Positions 15,100 through 24,557 of a DNA stretch of 64,000 nt are shown here, one piece after another. The notes below the pieces were generated by a model that was given only the letters and a program-made list of their open reading frames with translations, was not told where the DNA came from and did not search any database. The DNA is from an uncultured Tateyamaria sp. (GTDB lineage Bacteria; Pseudomonadota; Alphaproteobacteria; Rhodobacterales; Rhodobacteraceae), in assembly GCF_947496075.1 (NCBI RefSeq), contig NZ_CANMBJ010000001.1:620001-684000 (forward strand), written 5' to 3'. Both the position numbers and the translations under genes were made by a program. The first letter of the stretch is position 1, and each line of letters opens with the position of its first letter.

Positions 15100-17781
15100 C
15101 TATTGCGCTGCCAGCGCAGCCCGGACAGGCAAGTGCACAACAAACGCATTGCCGTCAGCGCGCGGCTCGTGGGTGATATCGCCACCAAGACGCGCCATGA
15201 TCTCGCGACATATGGCAAGGCCCAGACCAGCACCTGATCCATCCTTGTCATTGATCCGAGAGAATTTTTCAAAGATCAGCGACCGCGCTTCAGAGGGTAT
15301 AGGCGTGCCGTTGTCGTGAAAAACAACCTGCAACCCGTCGCCGCGGTCCATCACATCGATGCGCAACTCGGGTTCTGGCGCATCGCAATACTTCTGGGCG
15401 TTGGTGATCAGGTTGATGAACACCTGCCGCAACCGGTCAAGGTCGGTTGTCAGCGGCCGATCGACCCCCGCTTGCTCATGCCTGACCGTCAGTCGCGTGC
15501 TCCGGTCCCCCCCGGCAGACAGCACTGCCTGCCCGATCACATCGTTCAGGTTGCCGGTATCCAGGTTCAGGCTCACCTGCCCGTTTTCAAGCACGCTCAG
15601 ATCAAGAAGGTCATCCAGCAGGCGCGTCAACCGGATCGTTTCCCCATGAATAATCGACGCGTATTTGGTCTTTTCCGACTGCTCCAATTCATCGGTGTCG
15701 CGCAAAATCTCTGAGAAAGACCGGATCGATGTCATCGGCGTCCGCAACTCGTGACTGATTTGCCCCAGAAACGCATCCTTCTGCACCGACAGCGCCGTCA
15801 GCTTTTCGTTGGCTTCCCGCAACTTGCGTGCGGTGCGACTCAGTTCCGCCGATTTCGCCTCAAGCCGGTTGGAGTATTCAAGGATCTGCGCAGACTCGTC
15901 TGCCACAGCCATAAGATCTTCGACCGATACCGAAGCTCCGCCAACCAACTGGCTGATCATCGCATGAGCCGTTGCCGATCCCACGGACCCTGCAAGTTCC
16001 CGTTCAAGCGCCTGAAGGAACCCTTGTGTCGGTTCAGGCAAATGGCCGGTCACCCCTTGCCGCTGCGCTTCCGCCCGAAACAACGCCAATGCATCATCCG
16101 GTCCAAGGATACGCTGCGCCATGACCATGAGGTCCTCGGACGTCGCAGGGGCAGCGTCCCAGCCGCGCGCCTGTGCGGAATGATCGAAGACGTTTACGAA
16201 TTGAGCACCCTGCAAGCGTTCAAGAGGCTGTGGAAAGGTGACAATCGACACGCCAAGGAAGGCAACCATGTTCAGGGTTATGGACCACACGATCGCATGC
16301 ACGGTTGGGTCGATCCCTTCAACTCCAAACAGCGCTTGCGGTCTCAGCCAGCCCATTCCGGCGATACCATTGTCAAAGACAGATGCACTCAGCACGGCGT
16401 CCGGCCCAAAGCTCGGCAGAAGCGAGCAAAAGACCCAGACAGTAAAACCCACCACCAGACCTGCAAGCGCCCCCCACCGCGTGGCACCCCGCCAAAAGAT
16501 ACCGCCCAGCATGGCGGGCAGAAACTGCGCCACCCCGACAAAGGAGATAAGGCCAATCGCCGCCAGCGCAGCGCCGCCCCCGGACAACCGGTAATACAGG
16601 TATCCGAAGAAAATGATCAGAAGGATCGAGGCGCGCCGCGCCAGTATCACGACATTCCGCACATCTCCCGACACCTGTGCCCCTTCGGCTTGAGTACTCA
16701 GCCAGATGGGCATCACGATATGGTTCGACACCATTGTGGAAAGGGCGAGCGTCGCAACGATCACCATGGATGTGGCCGACGAAAACCCACCAAGGAAGGA
16801 CAGTGTCGCAAGGCCACCCTGCCCCTCGGCCAATGGAACTGTCAGGACAAACAGATCCGGGTTGCTGCCCGGCGGCAAGATGTCGAGGCCGATCACGGCA
16901 ATCGGCACCACGAACAGGCTCATGAGCATAAGATAAAGCGGAAATGCCCAGCTTGCGATCTGCAAATGGCGCTCGTCATCGTTCTCGACCACCATGACCT
17001 GGAACATGCGGGGCAGCGCCAGAAAGGCTGCTGCGGACAAAGCCGTCAGGGCAACCCAGCGGCTACGATCCATGCTCCACTCTCCGATGGGAGATGAATC
17101 GATGCGCTCCAGCATCGGACCGATACCGCCTGCGATCCCCCAAACGACAAAGATGCCAACAGCCAGCAGGGCAATCAGCTTCACCACCGCCTCGACCGCA
17201 ATGGCAATCACCACCCCGTCATGGCGTTCGTTGGCATTCAGGTTCCGCGTCCCGAACAGGACGGTGAAGATGGCAAGACCACATGCCACCCAGAACGTCG
17301 CCGTGGATTGGCTCAGGCCATCGGTCTGGACCGGATCGGAAAAAATGGACACGGACAGTGTCACCGATTGCAGCTGCAGCGCGATGTAGGGCGTCACACC
17401 CACCACGGCCATCAGCGTCACAACGATGGCCAAAAGATTGGATTTACCGTACCTCGCTGAAATCAGGTCAGCCACCGAAGTGGCCCGTTGCGCGCGTCCG
17501 ATGCGGACCAGCTTGCGCAACACCCACCACCAGCCGATCATCACAAGACTTGGACCCAGATAGATGGTGACAAACTCCATCCCGGACCGCGCCGCATAGC
17601 CCACCGCCCCATAGAAAGTCCACGCCGTGCAATAGATGGATAGGGACAAGGTATAGACCAGCGGCGACCGCAGCCAGCCACTGCGCCCACGGACTGAGGC
17701 GCGCTCGGCAAAGAAGGCAATGGCAAACAGGAACGCCACATAGACCAGACTGACGGCAACCAGCTGGTTGACGGATATCAT
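15100..17781 (-). CDS. Sensor histidine kinase with a sodium:solute symporter N-terminal domain (CrbS/CbrA-like)
   Basis: 893-aa hybrid of transporter and kinase. Residues 1-~510 are a sodium:solute symporter domain with about 13 helices (WTFYGAVGYAARSGMEF, TSVADLISARYGKS). A linker and a coiled coil follow (residues ~610-670). Next come HisKA with phosphoacceptor His677 (ISHELRTPMTS) and HATPase_c with N-box NLITNAQKY (~790), HDNGTPI and GAGLGLAI (~850). Relatives such as CrbS (acetate switch) and CbrA link carbon-source sensing to transcription; here there is no obvious PAS domain. It overlaps the small membrane protein by ATGA and is the third gene after the response regulator. Confidence 0.9.
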   Translation of the reverse strand: MISVNQLVAVSLVYVAFLFAIAFFAERASVRGRSGWLRSPLVYTLSLSIYCTAWTFYGAVGYAARSGMEFVTIYLGPSLVMIGWWWVLRKLVRIGRAQRATSVADLISARYGKSNLLAIVVTLMAVVGVTPYIALQLQSVTLSVSIFSDPVQTDGLSQSTATFWVACGLAIFTVLFGTRNLNANERHDGVVIAIAVEAVVKLIALLAVGIFVVWGIAGGIGPMLERIDSSPIGEWSMDRSRWVALTALSAAAFLALPRMFQVMVVENDDERHLQIASWAFPLYLMLMSLFVVPIAVIGLDILPPGSNPDLFVLTVPLAEGQGGLATLSFLGGFSSATSMVIVATLALSTMVSNHIVMPIWLSTQAEGAQVSGDVRNVVILARRASILLIIFFGYLYYRLSGGGAALAAIGLISFVGVAQFLPAMLGGIFWRGATRWGALAGLVVGFTVWVFCSLLPSFGPDAVLSASVFDNGIAGMGWLRPQALFGVEGIDPTVHAIVWSITLNMVAFLGVSIVTFPQPLERLQGAQFVNVFDHSAQARGWDAAPATSEDLMVMAQRILGPDDALALFRAEAQRQGVTGHLPEPTQGFLQALERELAGSVGSATAHAMISQLVGGASVSVEDLMAVADESAQILEYSNRLEAKSAELSRTARKLREANEKLTALSVQKDAFLGQISHELRTPMTSIRSFSEILRDTDELEQSEKTKYASIIHGETIRLTRLLDDLLDLSVLENGQVSLNLDTGNLNDVIGQAVLSAGGDRSTRLTVRHEQAGVDRPLTTDLDRLRQVFINLITNAQKYCDAPEPELRIDVMDRGDGLQVVFHDNGTPIPSEARSLIFEKFSRINDKDGSGAGLGLAICREIMARLGGDITHEPRADGNAFVVHLPVRAALAAQ

Positions 17782-18074
17782 CGGCCCTGCTCCGGCGGCT
17801 CAGTCCCCTCACCGGCTCTTTTGGACAAACCCCACCACAGCGCCAAGGCCGACAGGATCAACACCCCCCAGACCAAAAACACGTATGTGACTGCACCAGA
17901 CATGGACACGGATGCGGGTGCATCCGGGCCATCTTTTGCATTCGGCCAGAACACCGGGAACAACCACAACAACAGTCCCACAATCGGCAAAAGGCGCAAT
18001 GCGTCCATCAACCGGCGACGGCGATAACTGCGCCGTTCTAGAAACAGTGTCGTGTTTGTGTTGTGGTCCGTCAT
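17778..18074 (-). CDS. Small membrane protein between response regulator and SSS-kinase
   Basis: 98 aa with a basic N-terminus (RRSYRRRRLMDALR) and two hydrophobic helices, about 25-42 and 62-83 (VTYVFLVWGVLILSALALWW). It overlaps both neighbours by ATGA, so the three products are translationally coupled. Small two-helix partners (DUF4212/YjcH type) accompany many sodium:solute symporters. I infer an analogous accessory role for the symporter domain of the kinase, but sequence homology to those families is not clear to me. Confidence 0.75.
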   Translation of the reverse strand: MTDHNTNTTLFLERRSYRRRRLMDALRLLPIVGLLLWLFPVFWPNAKDGPDAPASVSMSGAVTYVFLVWGVLILSALALWWGLSKRAGEGTEPPEQGR

Positions 18075-18445
18075 TGCGCCAATTGCACAAGATCGCGAAC
18101 AGCCGTCACCACCTCTGTATTGGAAAACGGCTTGGTCATGAAACGGCTGACCCCTGCCCGCTCGGCCAAATCCCGATCCCTGCTTTGACCACGTGCGGTC
18201 AGCATCAGAACCGGCAACCGTTCAAAGTCAGGATCGGCCCGCAACTCGGTCAGAATGTCGATGCCATTCTTGCCCGGCAACATGTAATCCAGCACGACCA
18301 GATCGGGGCGCATATTGCGCACCTTGTCGACGGCCGTGGCCCCGTCCGAATGCGTATCAACCTGCCAACCCTCACGGCTGAGCAGGAACTGGATTGCCTC
18401 TATGATGTTAGTCTCGTCTTCAACGAGCAGAACATGCTTACCCAT
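18071..18445 (-). CDS. Single-domain (CheY-like) response regulator
   Basis: 124-aa receiver domain without an output domain. The acidic pair is in LLVEDE, the phosphoacceptor is Asp53 (VVLDYMLPGKNG), the Thr switch is in LMLTARG, and Lys105 is in FMTKPF. Start 18445 is chosen for its GGAGG ribosome-binding site about 9 bases away; a longer reading adds ten residues without support. First gene of the set response regulator / small membrane protein / kinase, so the kinase is its likely partner. With no DNA-binding domain it may relay phosphate or act by protein contact. Confidence 0.92.
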   Translation of the reverse strand: MGKHVLLVEDETNIIEAIQFLLSREGWQVDTHSDGATAVDKVRNMRPDLVVLDYMLPGKNGIDILTELRADPDFERLPVLMLTARGQSRDRDLAERAGVSRFMTKPFSNTEVVTAVRDLVQLAQ

Positions 18446-18535
18446 GTCTGCGACTCCTCCCCAAAATCGCACCAACCCGCGGCAGTTTCACCTCTTGGTC
18501 GGCGCGCCCAACTATGTGCGTATTTGGTCAGGCTG

Positions 18536-19843
18536 TCAAAAACCTCCGAACCCATCACTCAGGATCGACGGCTCGCGCCGTCCTGCACAACCACCGCGCG
18601 GACAGATGCGACATGCGGGACCGATATCTTGGACCGGAACGTCACCTGCCGTGGGACTATCCGGCACCGGCAAAATAAGCATTGCAGCTTCCAAAAGCCG
18701 CGGGGCGTTGAAAACCATCGGGCCCACAGGTTCGGCTGCGGCAAAGCAATCAAATACGACACCGTCGCGCGTCGGCATCTGAACCCGCGCACGGATCACT
18801 TGCCCCGGTTGCCCCATCACCTGAAACAGCGGCCACAACGGACAAGCTGCCCCGTGGCGCGGGATGGTGAAACCTTCGATATCCTTGCGAAACAGCAGAC
18901 TGCCCGCGCGGTCAGACACGACCAGCCCGGCATCAAGCCCCGGGACAGCAGCAAGGCGGCGCATCATATGCGGGACAGAAACGCCAAAGCGATCAGACAG
19001 CGCAATCACATCCACCCCATCTTCGGCAAGTGCTGCCTGCAAGTCGGTCATCCCGACCTGCGCACTGTCCTGAACCACACGGTTAAGCACCGTGCGGGCA
19101 AGATGACGGGATTGGACCGACACCAATTCGGGCGCCCCCGACACAAGGTTGTCAACGCTCCCCGACCCATCCTCAAGGGATACAAAGCCGTAGTCATGCG
19201 CCGCCAGAAACTGCGCCACCTCTTCTTGGGGCGATCCAGAGGGCGCGGCCTCACCGGTTTCGGTATCCAGAAAGCCCACAAGCGCCTTCGAGCTGTCGGC
19301 AAGGCGGCGACTGTCGGCGTCGATATTGGTGTGGAACCTGTTGCGCCACTCCTCCGTGATCGTCTTATCTTCAGCCAGGATGGAGGCCGTTGACCGGATC
19401 GACGCCGCCGTCGACAGAACTTCATGGACCGACGCCGCCAGCTCCGGGTCATGCGCGAGGCGGTCACTCAGGGTTTCAACCGTGCGCTCCAGATCTGCAA
19501 TCTTGCGGTGAGCCGCCGCCAGCACATCGGCCCAGCCGGGAAAACGACCAGCGAATTCCTCCGCCCGCCCGCTTTCGGAATCAGACATGTTCGCGCGTTG
19601 GGCAGCTTCTTGCAGCGAGGCGATCAGGGCAGCCTCGGCGCCCTCGCTTAATACGGTAGGTTCAACACCCAAAGCCGCCGCAATATCCAGCAACAGCTTG
19701 CCACCGATTCTGCGACGATTGTGTTCAATCAGGTTCAGATAAGACGCCGAGATGCCGATCTGACGCGCCAAATCAGACTGCTTGAGCCTTCCCATTGTCC
19801 TGCGCTCGCGTATCCGTGTTCCTGTGAGTGCGTCTCGCGCCAT
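18536..19843 (-). CDS. ScfR-type XRE regulator (short-chain acyl-CoA family, DUF2083)
   Basis: 435-aa regulator. The N-terminal XRE helix-turn-helix (residues 5-60; RRTMGRLKQSDLARQIGISASYLNLIEHNRR) is followed by a helical region, a DUF955-like part, and the family's C-terminal cysteine-rich motif (ACRICPRGGCAGRREPSIL). Relatives (RamB, PccR, MccR, ScfRs) bind short-chain acyl-CoAs and control acetate or propionate assimilation. Start 19843 gives the best spacing to GGGCGGGA. It is divergent from the HAAT transporter at 20074 and just upstream of the response regulator. Confidence 0.88.
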   Translation of the reverse strand: MARDALTGTRIRERRTMGRLKQSDLARQIGISASYLNLIEHNRRRIGGKLLLDIAAALGVEPTVLSEGAEAALIASLQEAAQRANMSDSESGRAEEFAGRFPGWADVLAAAHRKIADLERTVETLSDRLAHDPELAASVHEVLSTAASIRSTASILAEDKTITEEWRNRFHTNIDADSRRLADSSKALVGFLDTETGEAAPSGSPQEEVAQFLAAHDYGFVSLEDGSGSVDNLVSGAPELVSVQSRHLARTVLNRVVQDSAQVGMTDLQAALAEDGVDVIALSDRFGVSVPHMMRRLAAVPGLDAGLVVSDRAGSLLFRKDIEGFTIPRHGAACPLWPLFQVMGQPGQVIRARVQMPTRDGVVFDCFAAAEPVGPMVFNAPRLLEAAMLILPVPDSPTAGDVPVQDIGPACRICPRGGCAGRREPSILSDGFGGF

Positions 19844-19924
19844 GACCATTCCCGCCCGTTTGCAAGTCATTTCAACGCGTTTCTGCGCTGCGACATAACA
19901 AAGTTTACAAAGCATACCGTCGTA

Positions 19925-19977
19925 TTGTGCAAATGTTTACAAAATAATTCTGCAAAACAAAGGGTTTATTGCGCAAT
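19925..19977. promoter_or_regulatory. Candidate ScfR operator region with repeated TGCAAA-like sites
   Basis: The AT-rich intergenic region between the ScfR gene and the transporter holds TTGTGCAAA (19925-19933), GTTTACAAAA (19935-19944), TTCTGCAAAA (19948-19956) and TTGCGCAAT (around 19969-19977). RamB/ScfR-type regulators recognise TTTGCAAA-like half-sites, so this cluster is a plausible shared operator. The specific assignment is an inference. Confidence 0.45.
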
Positions 19978-20073
19978 TTTCCAACCATGCGCGATAGTAC
20001 CTTTGCACGAAAAGTGCATGCGCGATCCGGTTGAGGAGCAGGATCGCGCTTTTCAACAATTGGGAGGATATTC

Positions 20074-21411
20074 ATGTCCAAAATGAATCTGACGCGTCGT
20101 GGCGTGCTCAAGACCGGTGCCATCGCAGGCGCCGGCGTTGCTGCGCCAACGATCTTTACGGCGCAGTCGGCCGCTGCTTTCACGAACGAACCCACAGGGT
20201 CCAGCGTGACGCTTGGCTTCAACGTGCCGCAAACCGGTCCCTACGCTGACGAAGGTGCAGACGAACTGCGCGCCTACGAACTTGCTGTCGAGCACCTGAA
20301 CGGTGGCGGCGACGGCGGCCTGATGAACACGTTCTCGTCCAAAGCCCTGCAAGGCAACGGCATCATGGGCAAGAAGGTCGAATACGTCACCGGCGATACG
20401 CAGACCAAATCTGACGCGGCCCGTGCATCGGCCCGGTCGATGATCGAAAAAGACGGTGCCGTGATGATCACCGGCGGTTCGTCCTCGGGTGTGGCTGTGG
20501 CCGTGCAAGCACTCTGCCAAGAGGCAGGCGTGATCTTCATGGCGGGTCTGACCCACTCCAACGACACCACCGGCAAGGACAAGAAGGCCAATGGCTTCCG
20601 CCACTTCTTCAACTCCTACATGTCCGGTGCGGCCCTCGCGCCGATCCTGGCCAACAACTACGGCACGGATCGTAAAGCGTACCACCTGACAGCCGACTAC
20701 AACTGGGGCTACACGACCGAAGAAGCCGTGCGCACCTCGACCGAAGCCATGGGTTGGGAAACTGTCGCAGCCGTGAAAACGCCTCTGACACAGACCGACT
20801 TCTCGTCCTACATCGCGCCGGTTCTACAATCGGGTGCGGACGTTCTGGTTCTGAACCACTACGGCGGCAACATGGTGAACTCGCTGACCAACGCGGTTCA
20901 GTTCGGTCTGCGCGACAAGCTGGTGAACAACAAGAACTTCGAGATCGTTGTGCCGCTCTACTCCCGCCTGATGGCGAAGGGTGCGGGTGCCAACGTGAAG
21001 GGGATCTTCGGGTCCACCAACTGGCACTGGTCGCTGCAGGACGAAGGCTCCAAAGCATTCGTCAAATCCTTCGGCACCAAATACGGCTTCCCGCCCAGCC
21101 AGGCCGCACACACCTGCTACGTTCAGGCCCTGCTCTATGCAGACGCTGTGGAACGTGCTGGGTCGTTCAACCCATGTGCTGTTGCCGAAGCTCTCGAAGG
21201 CTTCGAATTCGACGGCATGGGCAACGGCAAGACGCTGTACCGCGCCGAAGACCACCAGTGCTTCAAGGACGTGCTGGTCGTGAAAGGGAAAGAGAACCCG
21301 ACATCCGAGTTCGACCTTCTCGAGATCGTGGAAGTCACGCCGACAAGCCAGGTCACCTACGACGCGTCGATCTTCGGTGGCGAACTGGGGTCCTGCAACC
21401 CCGGCGCCTAA
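20074..21411 (+). CDS. HAAT-family ABC transporter substrate-binding protein, Tat-exported
   Basis: Periplasmic binding protein (445 aa) of the type I (LivJ/UrtA-like) fold. The N-terminus carries a twin-arginine signal (NLTRRGVLKTG, cleaved near AQSAAAF), which suggests export after folding. Typical elements are VTLGFNVPQTGPYADEG, GKKVEYVTGDTQTKSDAA, the ligand-pocket stretch MITGGSSSGVAVAVQALCQEAGV, and DYNWGYTTEEA. It is longer than LivJ, like the UrtA/FmdD subgroup. Substrate unknown. The ScfR-type regulator upstream hints at a short carboxylate or an acyl-CoA precursor. Confidence 0.88.
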   Translation: MSKMNLTRRGVLKTGAIAGAGVAAPTIFTAQSAAAFTNEPTGSSVTLGFNVPQTGPYADEGADELRAYELAVEHLNGGGDGGLMNTFSSKALQGNGIMGKKVEYVTGDTQTKSDAARASARSMIEKDGAVMITGGSSSGVAVAVQALCQEAGVIFMAGLTHSNDTTGKDKKANGFRHFFNSYMSGAALAPILANNYGTDRKAYHLTADYNWGYTTEEAVRTSTEAMGWETVAAVKTPLTQTDFSSYIAPVLQSGADVLVLNHYGGNMVNSLTNAVQFGLRDKLVNNKNFEIVVPLYSRLMAKGAGANVKGIFGSTNWHWSLQDEGSKAFVKSFGTKYGFPPSQAAHTCYVQALLYADAVERAGSFNPCAVAEALEGFEFDGMGNGKTLYRAEDHQCFKDVLVVKGKENPTSEFDLLEIVEVTPTSQVTYDASIFGGELGSCNPGA

Positions 21412-21424
21412 GCCACAAGACGTT

Positions 21425-21448
21425 GGGTGGGCCCGCCGTGGCCCACCC
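21425..21448 (+). terminator. Stem-loop between binding protein and permease genes
   Basis: GGGTGGGCC (21425-21433) pairs perfectly with GGCCCACCC (21440-21448) around a 6-base loop, with only TT afterwards. A hairpin here typically stabilises the binding-protein mRNA and partly terminates before the permease genes, giving more binding protein. Confidence 0.7.
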
Positions 21449-21492
21449 TTCCCTGGCACCTGATCCCAGGCATCCCGATATTTAACATAATG

Positions 21493-21509
21493 TGTCCCAT
21501 CATGGGACA
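21493..21509. promoter_or_regulatory. Perfect 17-bp palindrome before the LivH-type permease
   Basis: TGTCCCATCATGGGACA has two perfect 8-base arms around a single C, 28 bases before the permease start. It could be a DNA operator or, in RNA, a hairpin too tight to fold well, which favours a protein-binding site. No regulator can be named. Confidence 0.5.
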
Positions 21510-21536
21510 GATGCCCCCCAACCAGAGGTTCGGCCG

Positions 21537-22568
21537 ATGGAAGCGATCATCCTTCAAATTCTAAACGGGCTCGACAAGGGCTCGGCCTATGCGCTGATCG
21601 CGCTGGGTCTCACGCTGATTTTCGGCACCCTGGGCGTGGTGAACTTTGCCCACGGCGCCCTGTTCATGATCGGCGCGTTCTGCGCCGTCACACTGAGCCG
21701 AATCCTGACCATCAGCCACACGGTTGTAGACGAAACCCAAAAGGACTTTCTGGGCAATCCCCTCAAGGTGGATGTTCCTTATGTCTATGATTGGTTCGGA
21801 GAGGCTGCAGGCAACACGATCATCGACTGGGCCGTCCCGCTCTCGATCCTGTTTGCCATCCCGGTGATGATCGCCATCGGGGTCATCATGGAACGCGGCC
21901 TGATCAAGCATTTCTACAAGCGCCCGCACGCGGACCAGATCCTCGTGACCTTCGGTCTTGCCATCGTTCTTCAAGAGATCATCAAGTACTACTACGGCGC
22001 CAACCCGATCCCGACCCCTGCCCCTGCCGCCTTCAAAGGGTCGTTCGATTTCGGCGCCATGATGGGCTTTGATCCCAACACGATTATTTACCCGTATTGG
22101 CGCATCATCTATTTCGCCTTTGCCGCCGTCATCATCGGTGCCGTGTTTGCCTTCCTCCAGTTCACCACCTTCGGGATGGTTGTGCGGGCAGGTATGGCCG
22201 ACCGCGAGACGGTGCAGCTGCTTGGCATCAACATCGACCGCCGCTTCACGCTGATGTTCGGTATCGCCGCCGCCGTCGCGGGGCTTGCCGGTGTGATGTA
22301 CACGCCGATCAACTCACCAAACTACCACATGGGCATGGACTTCCTCGTCCTTAGCTTCGTGGTGGTCGTGGTGGGCGGCATGGGCTCCCTGCCCGGTGCT
22401 GTCGCTGCGGGCTTCCTGCTTGGCATCCTCGAAAGCTTTGCCTCCATGCGCGAGGTCCTCGCGGTGCTGCCCGGCCTGAACCAGATCATCATTTACCTGG
22501 TGGCCATCATCATTCTGTTGACCCGTCCTCGGGGCCTTATGGGCCGCAAGGGCGTGATGGAGGACTGA
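21537..22568 (+). CDS. HAAT ABC transporter permease, LivH type
   Basis: 343-aa inner-membrane permease with about eight helices. It opens with the LivH/UrtB signature LNGLDKGSAYALIALGLTLIFGTLGVVNFAHGALFMIG. It has a long periplasmic insert (about residues 55-95) and the coupling helix region GMADRETVQLLGINIDRRF. Start 21537 is chosen because AGAGG sits 8-9 bases upstream and the signature begins right there. The next gene follows after 3 bases. Confidence 0.9.
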   Translation: MEAIILQILNGLDKGSAYALIALGLTLIFGTLGVVNFAHGALFMIGAFCAVTLSRILTISHTVVDETQKDFLGNPLKVDVPYVYDWFGEAAGNTIIDWAVPLSILFAIPVMIAIGVIMERGLIKHFYKRPHADQILVTFGLAIVLQEIIKYYYGANPIPTPAPAAFKGSFDFGAMMGFDPNTIIYPYWRIIYFAFAAVIIGAVFAFLQFTTFGMVVRAGMADRETVQLLGINIDRRFTLMFGIAAAVAGLAGVMYTPINSPNYHMGMDFLVLSFVVVVVGGMGSLPGAVAAGFLLGILESFASMREVLAVLPGLNQIIIYLVAIIILLTRPRGLMGRKGVMED

Positions 22569-22571
22569 TCC

Positions 22572-23771
22572 ATGTTTGGACTGGACAAAAAAGACTTCCG
22601 CCTGCTGCTTCTAGTCGCTGTACTTGTCGCACTGGCCCCCTTCATCCTGAACCCCTTCCCTGAAGGGTCCGGAATGGCGCAGTTCAACGCAGGTTATCCT
22701 GACCTGATGCAACGCTTCGTGATCTTTGGCATCTTCGCCATCGGGTTCAACATCCTCTTTGGCCTCACCGGCTACCTGTCCTTCGGACACGCCGCCTTCC
22801 TTGGGGTCGGCTCCTACGCCGCGATCTGGATGATGAAGCTGCTGACCATGAACGTGATCCCGGCCATCATCGTATCGGTCATCGTCGCAGGCATCTTCAG
22901 CCTCGCCGTGGGATGGATCAGCCTGCGCCGCTCCGGCATCTACTTCTCGATCCTGACGCTGGCCTTTGCTCAGATGTCCTACTCGCTTGCCTATTCGGTG
23001 CTGACACCAATCACGGGCGGCGAGACGGGCCTGCAGCCAAAGGTCAACGACCCCCGCATTCTGGACGGCACGCTGGCCAATGGCGCAACACCCAAGGCCA
23101 ACCTATTCGGGCTTGAGATGGGGTCTAGCTTCAACCTCGATGTCGGGGCATGGGTCTTCACGTTCAACGTTGGGTACTACCTGGCCGGTATCGTGATGCT
23201 GCTGGCATTCTACCTGTCGATCCGCATCTTCCGCTCGCCCTTTGGCATGATGCTGCGGGCGGTGAAATCCAACCAGCAGCGCCTGAACTACACCGGCCTG
23301 AACGCTAAGCCGTATACCCTCGCGGCCTTTGTCATCTCGGGTATGTATGCCGGTCTGGCCGGTGGCCTGATGGTTGCCATGGACACGCAAGTGGGCGCGG
23401 AACGCATGTTCTGGACCGCCTCGGGTGAAGTGGTTTTGATGTCCATTCTGGGCGGTGTTGGCACTCTGATTGGCCCGGTGCTGGGTGCTGGTGCAATCAA
23501 GTACATGGAAAACATCCTGTCCAAGATCAACTCAGACATCCTGCACACGTGGTTCGCCTTTCTGCCCGACGGACTTGAGGATTTCGTGGTTACGCTGATC
23601 TATCCCTTTATTGGGAAAGGCTGGCACCTGACACTTGGTCTGATCTTCATGCTGGTTGTGATCTTCCTGCCCGGTGGCCTTGTTGAAGGAGGTCAACGCG
23701 TTGCGCGCCTGTTTGGCCGCAAGAAGAAGTCTACCGACACGCCTGACGGCAAAACAACGCCTGCGGAATAA
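22572..23771 (+). CDS. HAAT ABC transporter permease, LivM type
   Basis: 399-aa inner-membrane permease. LivM hallmarks are [44 protein letters not shown] and the coupling motif [25 protein letters not shown]. There is an extra hydrophilic loop around residues 150-190. A charged tail ([12 protein letters not shown]) ends the protein. It pairs with the LivH-type protein to form the pore. Confidence 0.92.
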   Translation: MFGLDKKDFRLLLLVAVLVALAPFILNPFPEGSGMAQFNAGYPDLMQRFVIFGIFAIGFNILFGLTGYLSFGHAAFLGVGSYAAIWMMKLLTMNVIPAIIVSVIVAGIFSLAVGWISLRRSGIYFSILTLAFAQMSYSLAYSVLTPITGGETGLQPKVNDPRILDGTLANGATPKANLFGLEMGSSFNLDVGAWVFTFNVGYYLAGIVMLLAFYLSIRIFRSPFGMMLRAVKSNQQRLNYTGLNAKPYTLAAFVISGMYAGLAGGLMVAMDTQVGAERMFWTASGEVVLMSILGGVGTLIGPVLGAGAIKYMENILSKINSDILHTWFAFLPDGLEDFVVTLIYPFIGKGWHLTLGLIFMLVVIFLPGGLVEGGQRVARLFGRKKKSTDTPDGKTTPAE

Positions 23772-23783
23772 GGAGAGAAACCA

Positions 23784-24545
23784 ATGGGTATTCTTGAAGT
23801 CAAAAACGTGGGCAAGCGGTTCGGTGGTTTGCAGGCGCTGGGGGACGTGAACCTGTCCGTCGCCGAGAACACGGTCCATGCCATCATCGGACCAAACGGT
23901 GCAGGCAAGTCCACCTTGCTGAACTGTCTGGTGGGCAAGCTGATCCCCGACACCGGGTCGGTCATGTTCGACGGGCAGTCCGTGCTGGGCCGAAAGCCGT
24001 TCGAGATCAACCAGATGGGCATCAGTCGCGTGTTCCAGACGCCCGAGATCTTTGGTGATCTGAGCGTCATGGAAAACATGATGATCCCCTGCTTTGCCAA
24101 GCGCGACGGGGCGTTCACCGCCAACGCTTATGCCGCGATGATGAGGGACAAGGAAATCATCGAACGGGCTGAACACGTGCTTGAGGACATGAACATGGCC
24201 GACAAACGGCACATGAACGCGGCCTCAATGTCCCGCGGTGACAAGCGGCGGCTTGAGATTGGCATGTGCCTGTCCCAAGAACCGCGCCTTCTTTTGTTGG
24301 ACGAACCCACAGCCGGGATGGCCCGGGCCGATACCAACAACACCATCGACCTGCTGAAACAGATCAAGGAGGAGCGGGACATCACCATTTCGATCATCGA
24401 ACACGACATGCACGTTGTGTTCTCGCTCGCCGAGCGGATCACCGTTCTAGCACAAGGCACCCCGCTGGTCGAAGACACGCCAGACAATATCAAAGGCCAC
24501 CCGAAAGTGCGCGAAGCCTATCTGGGCGAAGCGGCTGCGGCGTAA
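23784..24545 (+). CDS. HAAT ABC transporter ATPase, LivG type
   Basis: 253-aa cytoplasmic ATPase: Walker A GPNGAGKST (~residues 34-42), Q-loop in FQTPEIFGDL, a signature shifted to MSRGDKRRLEIG (LSxG replaced by MSRGD), Walker B LLLLDEPTAGM, and H-loop IEHDMHVVF. The altered signature is typical of the LivG/UrtD branch. AGGAG precedes the start in the 12-base gap. Confidence 0.93.
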   Translation: MGILEVKNVGKRFGGLQALGDVNLSVAENTVHAIIGPNGAGKSTLLNCLVGKLIPDTGSVMFDGQSVLGRKPFEINQMGISRVFQTPEIFGDLSVMENMMIPCFAKRDGAFTANAYAAMMRDKEIIERAEHVLEDMNMADKRHMNAASMSRGDKRRLEIGMCLSQEPRLLLLDEPTAGMARADTNNTIDLLKQIKEERDITISIIEHDMHVVFSLAERITVLAQGTPLVEDTPDNIKGHPKVREAYLGEAAAA

Positions 24546-24557
24546 GGAGGCAAGACC

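Noticed and set aside
15751-17097. Plus-strand open frame (448 codons) opposite the histidine kinase
   Set aside because: Antisense shadow; basic, low-complexity translation, no RBS, no homology.
17912-19393. Plus-strand open frame of 493 codons opposite the ScfR and response-regulator genes
   Set aside because: Runs across three minus-strand genes with strong evidence; composition typical of an antisense frame.
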